A stretch of 64,000 nucleotides of DNA, taken from contig NZ_VFTG01000003.1 in the NCBI RefSeq assembly GCF_006439355.1, forward strand, positions 248,001 through 312,000, given 5' to 3'. The stretch is from Mesorhizobium sp. B4-1-3 (GTDB taxonomy: Bacteria; Pseudomonadota; Alphaproteobacteria; Rhizobiales; Rhizobiaceae). The translations under genes and the position numbers were made by a program. Below are positions 45,874 to 53,560 of this stretch, piece after piece (within the stretch, counting starts at the first letter, position 1; each line of letters starts with the position of its first letter). Below the pieces are notes generated by a model that did not search any database, was not told where the DNA came from, and saw only the letters and a list, made by a program, of their open reading frames with translations.

Positions 45874-46731
45874 ATGGACAAGCGCGATCTTTCGACTCTG
45901 TTCAGGGAGCGGCTGAAATTGCTCTTGACACGCTCCGACCTCAACCAGTCGGCCTTCGCGACGGCCGTCGGCATCGACCGCTCGGCGCTGTCGCAACTGC
46001 TTTCCGGCGCCTCTACCCGCCTGCCACGCGCCGAGACGCTTCTCAACATCGCGGCCGAGTTCAAGGTGTCGCTCGATTGGCTGCTGGGCCTCTCCCACGA
46101 CGAGGGCGTCACCGGCGAAATTAGAGAAAGCCTCGAGATCGAGGAGGCGCCGGACGGCTTCGACCGCACCTTGCTCGCCAAGTGGCATGCCGAGGCGGCA
46201 GGCACCAAAATCCGCTACGTGCCGGCGGGCATCCCCGACCTTTTGCGCACCGAAGCGCTGGTCGAATACGAGGCCGGCATCGCCAACAAGAGCCGCGAGG
46301 CGCAGGCCGGCGAAACGCAATACCGCATCGACTATACGAGGCGGCCGGAGACCGACATGGAGGTCTGCATGCCGCGCCACACGCTGGAGATCTTCGCGCG
46401 CGGCTTGGGCATCTGGGACCGTTTCCCGGAAGCCGAGAGGCGCAAGCAATTGCTGCACATGGCAGCCCTTCTCGACGACCTTTACCCGACTTTCCGGCTG
46501 TTCCTTTATGACGGCCGCATGCGCTATTCGATCCCCTACACCATCTTCGGCCCCTACCGCGCCGCGATCTATGTCGGCGACATGTATCTGGTGTTGAACG
46601 CCACCCAGCCGATCCGCACCCTCGCCAGCCACTTCGACAACCTGATCCGCGCCGCCGACATCAACGCGCATGAGGCCGCGAGCTTCACGCAGAAGCTGGC
46701 TGCAATGTCTTTCCCGTCAGGTTCTGTCTGA
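45874..46731 (+). CDS. XRE-family transcriptional regulator
   Basis: The 285-residue protein has an N-terminal helix-turn-helix (LNQSAFATAVGIDRSALSQL, about residues 22-50) and a 200-residue C-terminal domain of unknown fold ending TQKLAAMSFPSGSV. The first ATG follows a GCAGGAGCAG region that serves as SD. The C-terminal part, with YRIDYTRRPETDMEVCMPRH, does not match a common sensor domain I can name. It is divergent from the desaturase gene and is followed by a DUF1989 gene. Confidence 0.85.
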   Translation: MDKRDLSTLFRERLKLLLTRSDLNQSAFATAVGIDRSALSQLLSGASTRLPRAETLLNIAAEFKVSLDWLLGLSHDEGVTGEIRESLEIEEAPDGFDRTLLAKWHAEAAGTKIRYVPAGIPDLLRTEALVEYEAGIANKSREAQAGETQYRIDYTRRPETDMEVCMPRHTLEIFARGLGIWDRFPEAERRKQLLHMAALLDDLYPTFRLFLYDGRMRYSIPYTIFGPYRAAIYVGDMYLVLNATQPIRTLASHFDNLIRAADINAHEAASFTQKLAAMSFPSGSV

Positions 46732-46802
46732 TTGCCGGTGTCGATATCATATTGGACATCGGCCACCCAATTCGGCCGCCGTTCATTCTTTCAGGGAAAC
46801 CC

Positions 46803-47405
46803 ATGCGATCATCGCGTCACGTCGTCGTTCCTCCTCAGTCGGGCCGTTCAATACGCGTCAGGCGCGGCGATCTGATCCGCATCATCGATCCCAAGGGCCA
46901 GCAGGTCTCGGACCTCTGGGCCTTCTCGACCGAAGGCAGGCTCGACTGGCTGAGCACGTCGCAGACCCGCGACATCACCGAGCGGCTGTTCCCGAAGCCC
47001 GGCGACCATTTCTATAGCGCCGCGGGCAGGATCATGCTGACGCTGATCGAGGACGCCTCGCCCGGACCGCACGACATGCTCTACCCGGCCTGCGACGGCG
47101 CGCTCTACGAACGCGCCGGCCTGCCCAACCACCCGAACTGCCGCGACAATCTGATGACGGCCCTCGCCGCAGAAGGCATCGACCTGCCCTTCGCGCCCGA
47201 CCCGGTCGACCTCTTCCAGAACTCCTTGCCGCAGCCGGACGGCACGCTTGTCGTCGAAGCATCGATCAATCCGCCTGGCGGTTACGTCGCATTGCGCGCC
47301 GAACAGGACCTCCTGCTCGTCGTCACCGCCTGCTCGGTCGACCACCACCCGACCAACGGTGATGCCTGCACCGAGATCGAGGTCGAGATCACACCGACCG
47401 CATAA
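46803..47405 (+). CDS. DUF1989 / urea carboxylase-associated family protein
   Basis: The 200-residue protein starts at ATG 46803 behind AGGGAAA. It carries the DUF1989 core, with IDPKGQQVSDLWAF near the N-terminus, CRDNLMTALAAEGI in the middle and NPPGGYVALRAEQDLLLVVTACS near the end. Relatives adjoin urea amidolyase genes or aminomethyl-type catabolic genes and have no proven reaction. It is one gene before the homocysteine methyltransferase-like gene, separated from it by a palindromic operator. Confidence 0.8.
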   Translation: MRSSRHVVVPPQSGRSIRVRRGDLIRIIDPKGQQVSDLWAFSTEGRLDWLSTSQTRDITERLFPKPGDHFYSAAGRIMLTLIEDASPGPHDMLYPACDGALYERAGLPNHPNCRDNLMTALAAEGIDLPFAPDPVDLFQNSLPQPDGTLVVEASINPPGGYVALRAEQDLLLVVTACSVDHHPTNGDACTEIEVEITPTA

Positions 47406-47437
47406 GGTCCTCTCGGTCGCAAACTCGTTGACTAGAC

Positions 47438-47453
47438 ATAAAGACTTCTTTAT
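47438..47453. promoter_or_regulatory. SahR/SamR-type operator palindrome upstream of homocysteine methyltransferase
   Basis: ATAAAGA, two bases, TCTTTAT: a perfect inverted repeat 31 bases before the methyltransferase start. The same core recurs at 61657-61672 before the pterin methyltransferase gene. It resembles the binding site of ArsR-family S-adenosylhomocysteine regulators of methionine metabolism; regulator identity is inferred. Confidence 0.65.
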
Positions 47454-47483
47454 ATCGTTATTTGAATTCCAAACACGAAAGCC

Positions 47484-48512
47484 ATGGCTATGACCGCGAC
47501 CAACCCGATTGACGCATTGCTTTCCGAAAAGGGCGTGCTTCTGGCCGACGGCGCCACCGGCACCAATCTGTTCGCGATGGGCCTGCCGGCCGGCGAGGCG
47601 CCCGAGCTGCTCAACGAGACGGCGCCCGAGACCATTGCCAGCCTGCATCAGAATTTCGTCGATGCCGGCGCCGATATCATTCTCACCAACTCCTTCGGCG
47701 GCACCCGCCACCGGCTCAAGCTGCATCATGCGCAGGACCGCGTGCACGAGCTGAACAAGCGCGCCGCCGAGATCGCACGTTCGGTCGCCGACAAGGCCGG
47801 CCGCAAGGTGATCGTCGCTGGCTCCGTCGGCCCGACCGGCGAGCTGCTGGTGCCGCTCGGCGCGCTGACTTACGACGATGCCGTCGACGCCTTCGCCGAG
47901 CAGATCGAGGGCCTCAAGGCCGGCGGCGCCGAAATCGCGTGGATCGAGACCATGTCGGCGCCCGACGAGATCCGCGCCGCGGCCGAGGCCGCCATCCGCG
48001 TCGGCCTGCCCTATACCTATACCGGATCCTTTGACACGGCGGGCCGCACGATGATGGGCCTGCTGCCGAAGGACATCCACGCCGTCGCCGACGGGCTGTC
48101 GCAGGCCCCGCTCGGCGTCGGCGCCAATTGCGGCGTCGGCGCTTCCGATATCCTCGCCTCGCTGCTCGACATGACCGAGGCGAAGCCGGAAGCGACCGTG
48201 ATCGTCAAGGGCAATTGCGGCATTCCGGAATTCCGCGGCAGCGAGATCCACTATTCCGGCACGCCCGAACTGATGTCCGATTATGTGCGGCTGGCGGTCG
48301 ATGCCGGCGCGAAGATCGTCGGCGGCTGCTGCGGCACGTCGTTTGCCCACCTTGCCGCCATGCGCAAGGCGCTCGACGCCCACACCAAGGCTGAGCGCCC
48401 GACCGTCGAGACGATCGTCGAACGCATCGGCCCGATGCGCAACAAGATGGCGACGGCAAACATCGCCGAAACCAGCGAAGGCCGCCGCGAACGCAGGCGC
48501 AGCCGCGCCTGA
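47484..48512 (+). CDS. Betaine-homocysteine S-methyltransferase-like enzyme
   Basis: The 342-residue cytosolic barrel protein has the zinc-cysteine sites of the homocysteine S-methyltransferase family: the first in GVGANCGVGASD and the CC pair in VGGCCGTSFAHLA. The N-terminus LLADGATGTNLFAMGLP is typical of bacterial betaine-homocysteine methyltransferase, which moves one methyl from glycine betaine (or dimethylsulfonio compounds) to homocysteine and yields methionine. A regulator palindrome of the methionine/SAH type lies just upstream. The arginine-rich end RRERRRSRA is unusual. Confidence 0.85.
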   Translation: MAMTATNPIDALLSEKGVLLADGATGTNLFAMGLPAGEAPELLNETAPETIASLHQNFVDAGADIILTNSFGGTRHRLKLHHAQDRVHELNKRAAEIARSVADKAGRKVIVAGSVGPTGELLVPLGALTYDDAVDAFAEQIEGLKAGGAEIAWIETMSAPDEIRAAAEAAIRVGLPYTYTGSFDTAGRTMMGLLPKDIHAVADGLSQAPLGVGANCGVGASDILASLLDMTEAKPEATVIVKGNCGIPEFRGSEIHYSGTPELMSDYVRLAVDAGAKIVGGCCGTSFAHLAAMRKALDAHTKAERPTVETIVERIGPMRNKMATANIAETSEGRRERRRSRA

Positions 48513-48521
48513 CAGGCCTGC

Positions 48522-48791
48522 TTATTTGCTGTTTTCGGCGTAGCGCGACAGCGCCGTGTTGAAATCGACGACGTTCTGATCGTCGGAGTTCATCGTCGCC
48601 AGCGCGCCAGATGTGCCTGGATCGCTGATCTGCTCCAGCATCACGCGAAACCGGTCGTTGTTGAGCGCCGAAAGCGCCGTGTTGCGGGCCGCATCGACAT
48701 CGCTCCTGATGCGAGTGGATTCGGCGGACAATCCCCGCACCGACGCACTGGCCGCCGTCGAGTTCGCGTTCCCGATTGTCGTGATATGCAC
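48522..48791 (-). CDS. Hypothetical protein, 89 residues
   Basis: The GTG start at 48791 follows GAGGA at normal spacing. The protein (from MHITTIGNANSTAASAS) is mostly helical and polar with no signal peptide or metal motif. Coding-like codon use and the SD support a real gene. No function is recognised. It converges on the methyltransferase gene. Confidence 0.55.
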   Translation of the reverse strand: MHITTIGNANSTAASASVRGLSAESTRIRSDVDAARNTALSALNNDRFRVMLEQISDPGTSGALATMNSDDQNVVDFNTALSRYAENSK

Positions 48792-48897
48792 TGCTAATTC
48801 CTCAAAGCCCTATCGGCGCGAACTAACAAAAGTTAATTGCCGCGAGGTTCCGGAAAAGCCACGCAATTTAACGATCCAAAAGGCGGTTCTGGGGCAG

Positions 48898-48946
48898 CGA
48901 CATGCATCAAAAAAGACCTAAGCGCGTCGCACCGCGACGCGCTTAG
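48898..48946 (-). terminator. Family A repeat copy 2 acting as terminator of the VWA operon
   Basis: A perfect 13-base-pair stem (48918-48930 with 48934-48946, loop ACC) is followed on the minus strand by TTTTTT, then by the ATGCATGTCG of repeat family A. It lies just behind the stop of the VWA gene. Confidence 0.75.
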
Positions 48947-48978
48947 CCTCCGCCGACCCCTTTTTGAACTCCAACTCT

Positions 48979-51153
48979 CTACTTGCTGCCGTCCAGCGAT
49001 GCGGCAAGCCGCACAAGCGACAGGAATTCCGCCCTGTAGCCGAACGGATCGGCGCCGCGCGCAGCGTTTGCGATCTCGGCGATCCGGTCGTAGCCGAAAT
49101 TCGCTGTCTGATCCTCGTCGCGCAGCTTCTGCCCGAAGGCGGCGACGGCGACCGAGAAGCGCTGGTCGGCGCCGGCCGCGTCAAAGGACTTGACCTCGTT
49201 GGCGATGGTCACCGGAGTGGTGATCAGCTTCGAGACATCCTCGTCCGGAAGCTTGTAGCGGATCTTGACGAAGGCATATTCGTCGGCATTGGCAACGCCG
49301 CCATTGTCAACCTTGGCCTGGCCGTAGCGCAGCGGATCGACCTGCTCGCCGCCGCTCTCCTTCGGCGTGATCTCGTAGAGCGCCGTCACCGAATGGCCGG
49401 AACCGATATCGCCGGCATCGACGCGGTCATTGTTGAAATCCTCGCGCTTCAAGGCCCGGGTCTCATAACCGACAAGACGGTATTCCGACACGGTCGCCGG
49501 GTTGAACTCGACCTGGATCTTGACGTCCTTGGCGATGGGAAACAGCGTCGAGGACGCATCGTCGACCAGCACCTTCTGCGCCTCGGCAAGCGTGTCTATA
49601 TAGGCAGCCGTGCCGTTGCCGTTCTGGGCGATGGTCTGCATCATCTGGTCATTCAGATTATCGCGGCCGAAGCCGAATACCGACAGGAACACGCCTGTCT
49701 TGCGCTCCTTCTCGATCAGACGCTTGAGGTCGTCGTCATCGGTCTGGCCGACATTGAAGTCGCCGTCGGTGGCCAACATCACACGGTTGACGCCGTCCTT
49801 GACGAAGGATTGCTGGGCAAGCTTGTAGGCCTCGCGGATGCCTTCCTCACCGGCCGTCGAGCCGCCGGGCTCGAGATTGTCGATGGCCGCAAGGATCTTC
49901 TGCTTTTCCGACGCCTTGGTCGGCATCAGCACGGTGCCGGCATTGCCTGCATAGGTGACGATCGAGACGGTATCGTCGGGTTTGAGCTTGCTGACCAGCA
50001 GCCTGAAGGCGGATTTGAGCAGCGGCAGCTTGTCCGGCTCGTCCATCGAGCCCGAGACGTCGATCAGGAAGACCAGACTGGCCTTCGGCTGCTCGGCCGG
50101 CTTGACGTCGAAACCCTTGATCGCGACATGCATGAGCTTGGTGTGCTCGTTCCACGGCGTCGGCATCACGGTGACGGTCGAGTTGAACGGCGTCTTGGCC
50201 GAGTCCGGACCTTTCCAGTCATAAGGGAAGTAGTTGATCATCTCCTCGACGCGAACCGTGTCCGGGTCTGGCAGGCTGCCCTCCTTCAGCGAGCGCCGCA
50301 CGAACGAATAGGAAGCAGTGTCGACGTCGATCGAGAAGGTCGAGACCGGATCCTGCGCCGTTTCATGCACCGGATTGGTCTTGAACGTCTCGATGCGGTC
50401 GCGGTTTTCCTCCCGCGGCTGCATCTGGTCAGCCGGCATGGGCGGTGGCTGCACCATCAGCTTGGAATCGGCGACCTGTGGCGGGGACGCCGGCATGGCT
50501 GCCGCGCTGCCTGCCGGCGCCTGATCGGCCCCCGCGGCTTCATCCTTTAACGGCGGTGAAAACTGCACCTTGCCCGGCGAACCAGCCTTGCCGCCGGCGG
50601 CGAGCTGACCGCTTTCGCCAGGCGCGGGCATCGCCTCGGGCGCTGCCTCCTGCTTGAGCAGGCTGTCGACCTCGGTCGCCGGCTTGGGAGCTGCCGGCGC
50701 CATCTGGGAATTCGCGAGCGTCTCGGCGTCCGCGTCGGTCTTCTTCGCCTTCGCTGGCGCAGCCGTCAGCGGCGCGTTGATCGCCGGTTGCTCCGGCGCC
50801 CGCTTTTGCGCCGGCTTGTCGGCCAGCGTCTCCGTGACCTTGCCGTTATCGCCGCCCATGACCGGCTGCTGTTCCTTCAACATCTCGAAAGCGGCATAGC
50901 CGGCGATAGGCAGCGCGACCAGCGCGGTGATGGCCGGCGTGGCAATGAGTTTCCGTTGCATGATGTCTCTCCAGAGCTTTTGTGCTCGCTCGGTGAGACG
51001 AAGGCCTGCCGGCGTTCCTTTGGCGACCGGCGAATTTTTTTCGTCCAAGTCGAACGCCTGCATCGCGGCGGCCAGCGCGCGCGCCTTGGCCTCGCCGTCC
51101 GGTGTCGGTACAGCGATGTCGCGCAGCCTTTCGAGTTCGTTGTCGTCGACCAT
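48979..51153 (-). CDS. Membrane-anchored von Willebrand factor A protein (YfbK-like) with anti-sigma-like N-terminus
   Basis: About 724 residues. The cytosolic N-terminus (to about residue 70) is followed by a membrane helix (ATPAITALVALPIAGYAAF), a long alanine/proline/lysine-rich linker, a VWA_N-type region and a VWA domain whose metal site begins VFLIDVSGSMDEPDKLP. The C-terminal third matches the YfbK tail (NFGYDRIAEIANAARG). The start at 51153 follows GGGGAAG; the sigma factor's stop overlaps the leader. The pairing with an ECF sigma factor suggests the N-terminus acts as its anti-sigma, which is inference. Confidence 0.87.
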   Translation of the reverse strand: MVDDNELERLRDIAVPTPDGEAKARALAAAMQAFDLDEKNSPVAKGTPAGLRLTERAQKLWRDIMQRKLIATPAITALVALPIAGYAAFEMLKEQQPVMGGDNGKVTETLADKPAQKRAPEQPAINAPLTAAPAKAKKTDADAETLANSQMAPAAPKPATEVDSLLKQEAAPEAMPAPGESGQLAAGGKAGSPGKVQFSPPLKDEAAGADQAPAGSAAAMPASPPQVADSKLMVQPPPMPADQMQPREENRDRIETFKTNPVHETAQDPVSTFSIDVDTASYSFVRRSLKEGSLPDPDTVRVEEMINYFPYDWKGPDSAKTPFNSTVTVMPTPWNEHTKLMHVAIKGFDVKPAEQPKASLVFLIDVSGSMDEPDKLPLLKSAFRLLVSKLKPDDTVSIVTYAGNAGTVLMPTKASEKQKILAAIDNLEPGGSTAGEEGIREAYKLAQQSFVKDGVNRVMLATDGDFNVGQTDDDDLKRLIEKERKTGVFLSVFGFGRDNLNDQMMQTIAQNGNGTAAYIDTLAEAQKVLVDDASSTLFPIAKDVKIQVEFNPATVSEYRLVGYETRALKREDFNNDRVDAGDIGSGHSVTALYEITPKESGGEQVDPLRYGQAKVDNGGVANADEYAFVKIRYKLPDEDVSKLITTPVTIANEVKSFDAAGADQRFSVAVAAFGQKLRDEDQTANFGYDRIAEIANAARGADPFGYRAEFLSLVRLAASLDGSK

Positions 51154-51155
51154 GG

Positions 51156-51719
51156 TCACACTTCCCCGGCTGAGCGCATCAGCACCTTCAGCCGTTTCTT
51201 CGCTTCATGGATGTGCCAGGAAACCGTCGTCTCCGAGATCGCCATCACCTGCGCCGCCACCGCGTGATTGAGACCTTCGCCATAGACCAAAAGCACCGCG
51301 TCGCGCTGCTTGTCGGGCAGCATCCGCACCGCCGCCCATAGCGCCTCGGACGGATCATCGGCCTCGGCCAACGCTTCGCCCGCAATCGACGCATAGGCGC
51401 CATAGGCATCGGTCTTGACGGTGTCGCGAGCGCGCTTGCGCATCATGTCGCGCGAAGCGTTCAGCGTCATGGCATAGAGCCATGTCGTGAAGGCGCCATT
51501 GCCCTGATAGTCGCGGATCGCCCGGCCGAGCCGCACGCAGACGTCCTGGGCGATGTCCTCGGCGTCGGTCTTGCGGCCGCACCAGCGATAGGCGGCGCGA
51601 TAGACGAAGCCATAGTGTCTTTCGAGCAGTTTGCCGAAAGCACCCCTGTCTCCGCCCCTCGCCCGCCCGATCAATTCGGCATCGGAGGCTTCGCTGTCGT
51701 CCAGCATCATCGCCGTCAT
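51156..51719 (-). CDS. ECF RNA polymerase sigma factor
   Basis: The 187-residue protein has sigma region 2 (FVYRAAYRWCGRKTDAEDIAQDVCVRLG) and region 4 (LPDKQRDAVLLVYGEGLNHAVAAQVMAISETT). The sigma-70 region 3 and N-terminal region are absent, as expected for ECF factors. It is the first gene of a two-gene unit with the VWA protein, which probably controls it at the membrane. No promoter matching its own specificity was identified. Confidence 0.9.
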   Translation of the reverse strand: MTAMMLDDSEASDAELIGRARGGDRGAFGKLLERHYGFVYRAAYRWCGRKTDAEDIAQDVCVRLGRAIRDYQGNGAFTTWLYAMTLNASRDMMRKRARDTVKTDAYGAYASIAGEALAEADDPSEALWAAVRMLPDKQRDAVLLVYGEGLNHAVAAQVMAISETTVSWHIHEAKKRLKVLMRSAGEV

Positions 51720-51804
51720 TTGGCTGTTGGACGAAGGCTAATGACCAATCCTTGGGGCGATGGAAAGATTTTTTTGAGAAAGCAATTAGGCGCGATGGAC
51801 GAGG

Positions 51805-51940
51805 TGTGCCGAGATTCGGGTCAGGCCGAGCCGAGAATGGTGGTTTCCGAGAACCGGAGCGGAGCGTACTTAAAGTACGTGAGCACCGGAAGCGCAGGAA
51901 GCCGCCATTTGTAGCCCGGCCTCACCCGAATATCGGCACA
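51805..51940. mobile_element. MITE-like element with 23-base inverted ends
   Basis: The ends 51805-51827 and 51918-51940 are inverted copies of each other with 21 of 23 matches. The 136-base interior has a second palindrome (GTACTTAAAGTAC) and no gene. A part-copy of the end lies at 7706-7731. It has no transposase and would depend on one elsewhere. It occupies most of the 223-base gap upstream of the sigma factor gene. Confidence 0.6.
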
Positions 51941-51942
51941 CC

Positions 51943-52674
51943 TTATCGCAGCGTCTCTTTGAAGAACGTCGTCAGCCGCTTCCAATGCCTCTCGGCGCCC
52001 GCCTCGTCATAGACGCTGTGGTCCTTGACGCACCAGCCGTGGCCGACGCCGACATAGTTCTCGATCACGTGGTCGACCTCCGCCACCCTGAGCGCCTCTG
52101 CCAGCCGGGCCGACTGCTCCGGCGGAAAGCTGCGGTCGATGCCGGCGACACCGACATAGACGCGCGCCTCGATCGAAGCGGCCTTGCGGTGCGGGCTGTC
52201 GGCCGCGTCGCTGGCGAGATTACCGCCATGGAAGCTTGCCGCGGCAACGATCCGGTCCGGATAGCTCGCCGCCGCGTTCAGCGCCCGCGCGCCGCCCATG
52301 CAATAGCCGACGACGCCGATCGGCCCGTCAATGCCCTCATCCGCGAACGCGCCGAGGAAAGCCTCGCTGTCGCGGATGGTCATCTCCTGCGTCGTGCCGG
52401 TCACCAGCGCCATCAACTTGGTCTTGGTTTCCTCCACCGTGAAGGCGGTCTTGGCTTCGAACGGCCCATAGGGCGCATTGCGGTAGAAGAGATCGGGCAC
52501 CAACACGGCATAACCGTGACCCGCGAGCCTCTCGGCCATCTCGTCGAGCGCCGGACGCGGCCCAAAGGCGTCCATATAGAGGATGACGCCGGCGCTGGCC
52601 TTGGAGGACGGCCGAAAAAGACCTGCCTTCGCCTTGCCGTCCGATGTCTCGATCTCGATTTGCTTTCCGGCCAT
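51943..52674 (-). CDS. Dienelactone hydrolase family protein
   Basis: The 243-residue alpha/beta hydrolase starts MAGKQIEIETSDGKAKAG with a GGAGAG site. The nucleophile is the cysteine in VGYCMGGARAL, as in true dienelactone hydrolases; the acid is in the region VGVAGIDRSFP and the histidine in VGHGWCVKDHSVYD. It would hydrolyse an unknown ester or lactone in the cytosol. No aromatic pathway genes are adjacent. Confidence 0.87.
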   Translation of the reverse strand: MAGKQIEIETSDGKAKAGLFRPSSKASAGVILYMDAFGPRPALDEMAERLAGHGYAVLVPDLFYRNAPYGPFEAKTAFTVEETKTKLMALVTGTTQEMTIRDSEAFLGAFADEGIDGPIGVVGYCMGGARALNAAASYPDRIVAAASFHGGNLASDAADSPHRKAASIEARVYVGVAGIDRSFPPEQSARLAEALRVAEVDHVIENYVGVGHGWCVKDHSVYDEAGAERHWKRLTTFFKETLR

Positions 52675-52781
52675 GATGCTCTCCGTTGCGTGTCGCGCGT
52701 TAGATATCGGCACGCGCCGTTCCGGCAAGCCATTCCCGGAGCGCATCGTTCAAGATTTCGTGCGAACGGCGCCTCGTCCCG

Positions 52782-53471
52782 CTACAGCCCGGCAAAAGCT
52801 GTCATATGAAAAGCCTGCACCTCCGGCGGATAGCGATAGCTGGTACCATAGGGACAGGCATTGCGGTCCAGACAGCCGCCGACGCGGCAAGCCGCACCAT
52901 CCGTGCCACGCACATGCACTAGGCATGCCTGGTGCGCGAAGCCATCCACCGAATAGGCGTCGACCGGACAGGATGTCAGGCAGGGTTTTGCGACACATGT
53001 GTCGCAACGATGAATCGCTTCATGAGCTTCGGGAGCGGAAATCTCGTCCTCGAACAGCAAGGCGCCGCGATAGGCATGCCAGAGCCCATAGGTCGGATGC
53101 ATGAGAATGCCGAGCGGCGACGGTTGTAGCCCTTCCGCCCGCATCGCCCATTGCTGGAACGGCAGATAAGGCCGGTCTGAAGGCGATATGGCGCGGACGC
53201 CGAATTCTTTCGCCACCGCGCCGATCACCTCCCGCGACCAACTGTCGAGTGGGTTGGCGATGCCCCTCGCCTGTCGTTCCCGCCAGCGCTGGAAATATGG
53301 CCACGGCGCCGCCCCCGCCTGCCCCACCAGCAGCACGGATTTGGCTGGCGCGCCGGAAGGCCCGGCTGGCGCCACCTCATCCTCACCGAAGCTGAAACCG
53401 CCGCGCAGGATCAGGCCGTTGGCCGCGAGCGCGGCCGCAATCTCCTCGACCGTGCCGCGGAAAAAAATCAT
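52782..53471 (-). CDS. Iron-sulfur (ferredoxin-like) protein, QueG-related C-terminus
   Basis: The 229-residue protein has a cysteine cluster CDTCVAKPCLTSCPVDAYSV near residue 155, fitting a 4Fe-4S site, and further cysteines in CRVGGCLDRNACPYG. The N-terminal 150 residues resemble the region before the clusters in QueG-like proteins but without a cobalamin-binding core I can identify. The function is unknown. It lies directly downstream of the second MttB gene on the same strand (90 bases), so a redox role in the methyl-transfer system is possible. Confidence 0.7.
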   Translation of the reverse strand: MIFFRGTVEEIAAALAANGLILRGGFSFGEDEVAPAGPSGAPAKSVLLVGQAGAAPWPYFQRWRERQARGIANPLDSWSREVIGAVAKEFGVRAISPSDRPYLPFQQWAMRAEGLQPSPLGILMHPTYGLWHAYRGALLFEDEISAPEAHEAIHRCDTCVAKPCLTSCPVDAYSVDGFAHQACLVHVRGTDGAACRVGGCLDRNACPYGTSYRYPPEVQAFHMTAFAGL

Positions 53472-53560
53472 CCCTTCCGGTCCGGGTCGGAGAACGCGCT
53501 CCGCCAGACTTCCTTATGGATGATGTCGGCCACTTTAGCCCGGCCTGACTCGGGCTCCTT

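Noticed and set aside
47406-47483. SAM-II type riboswitch before the homocysteine methyltransferase
   Set aside because: The gap is mostly taken up by the ATAAAGA palindrome and no pseudoknot pattern of SAM-II could be drawn.
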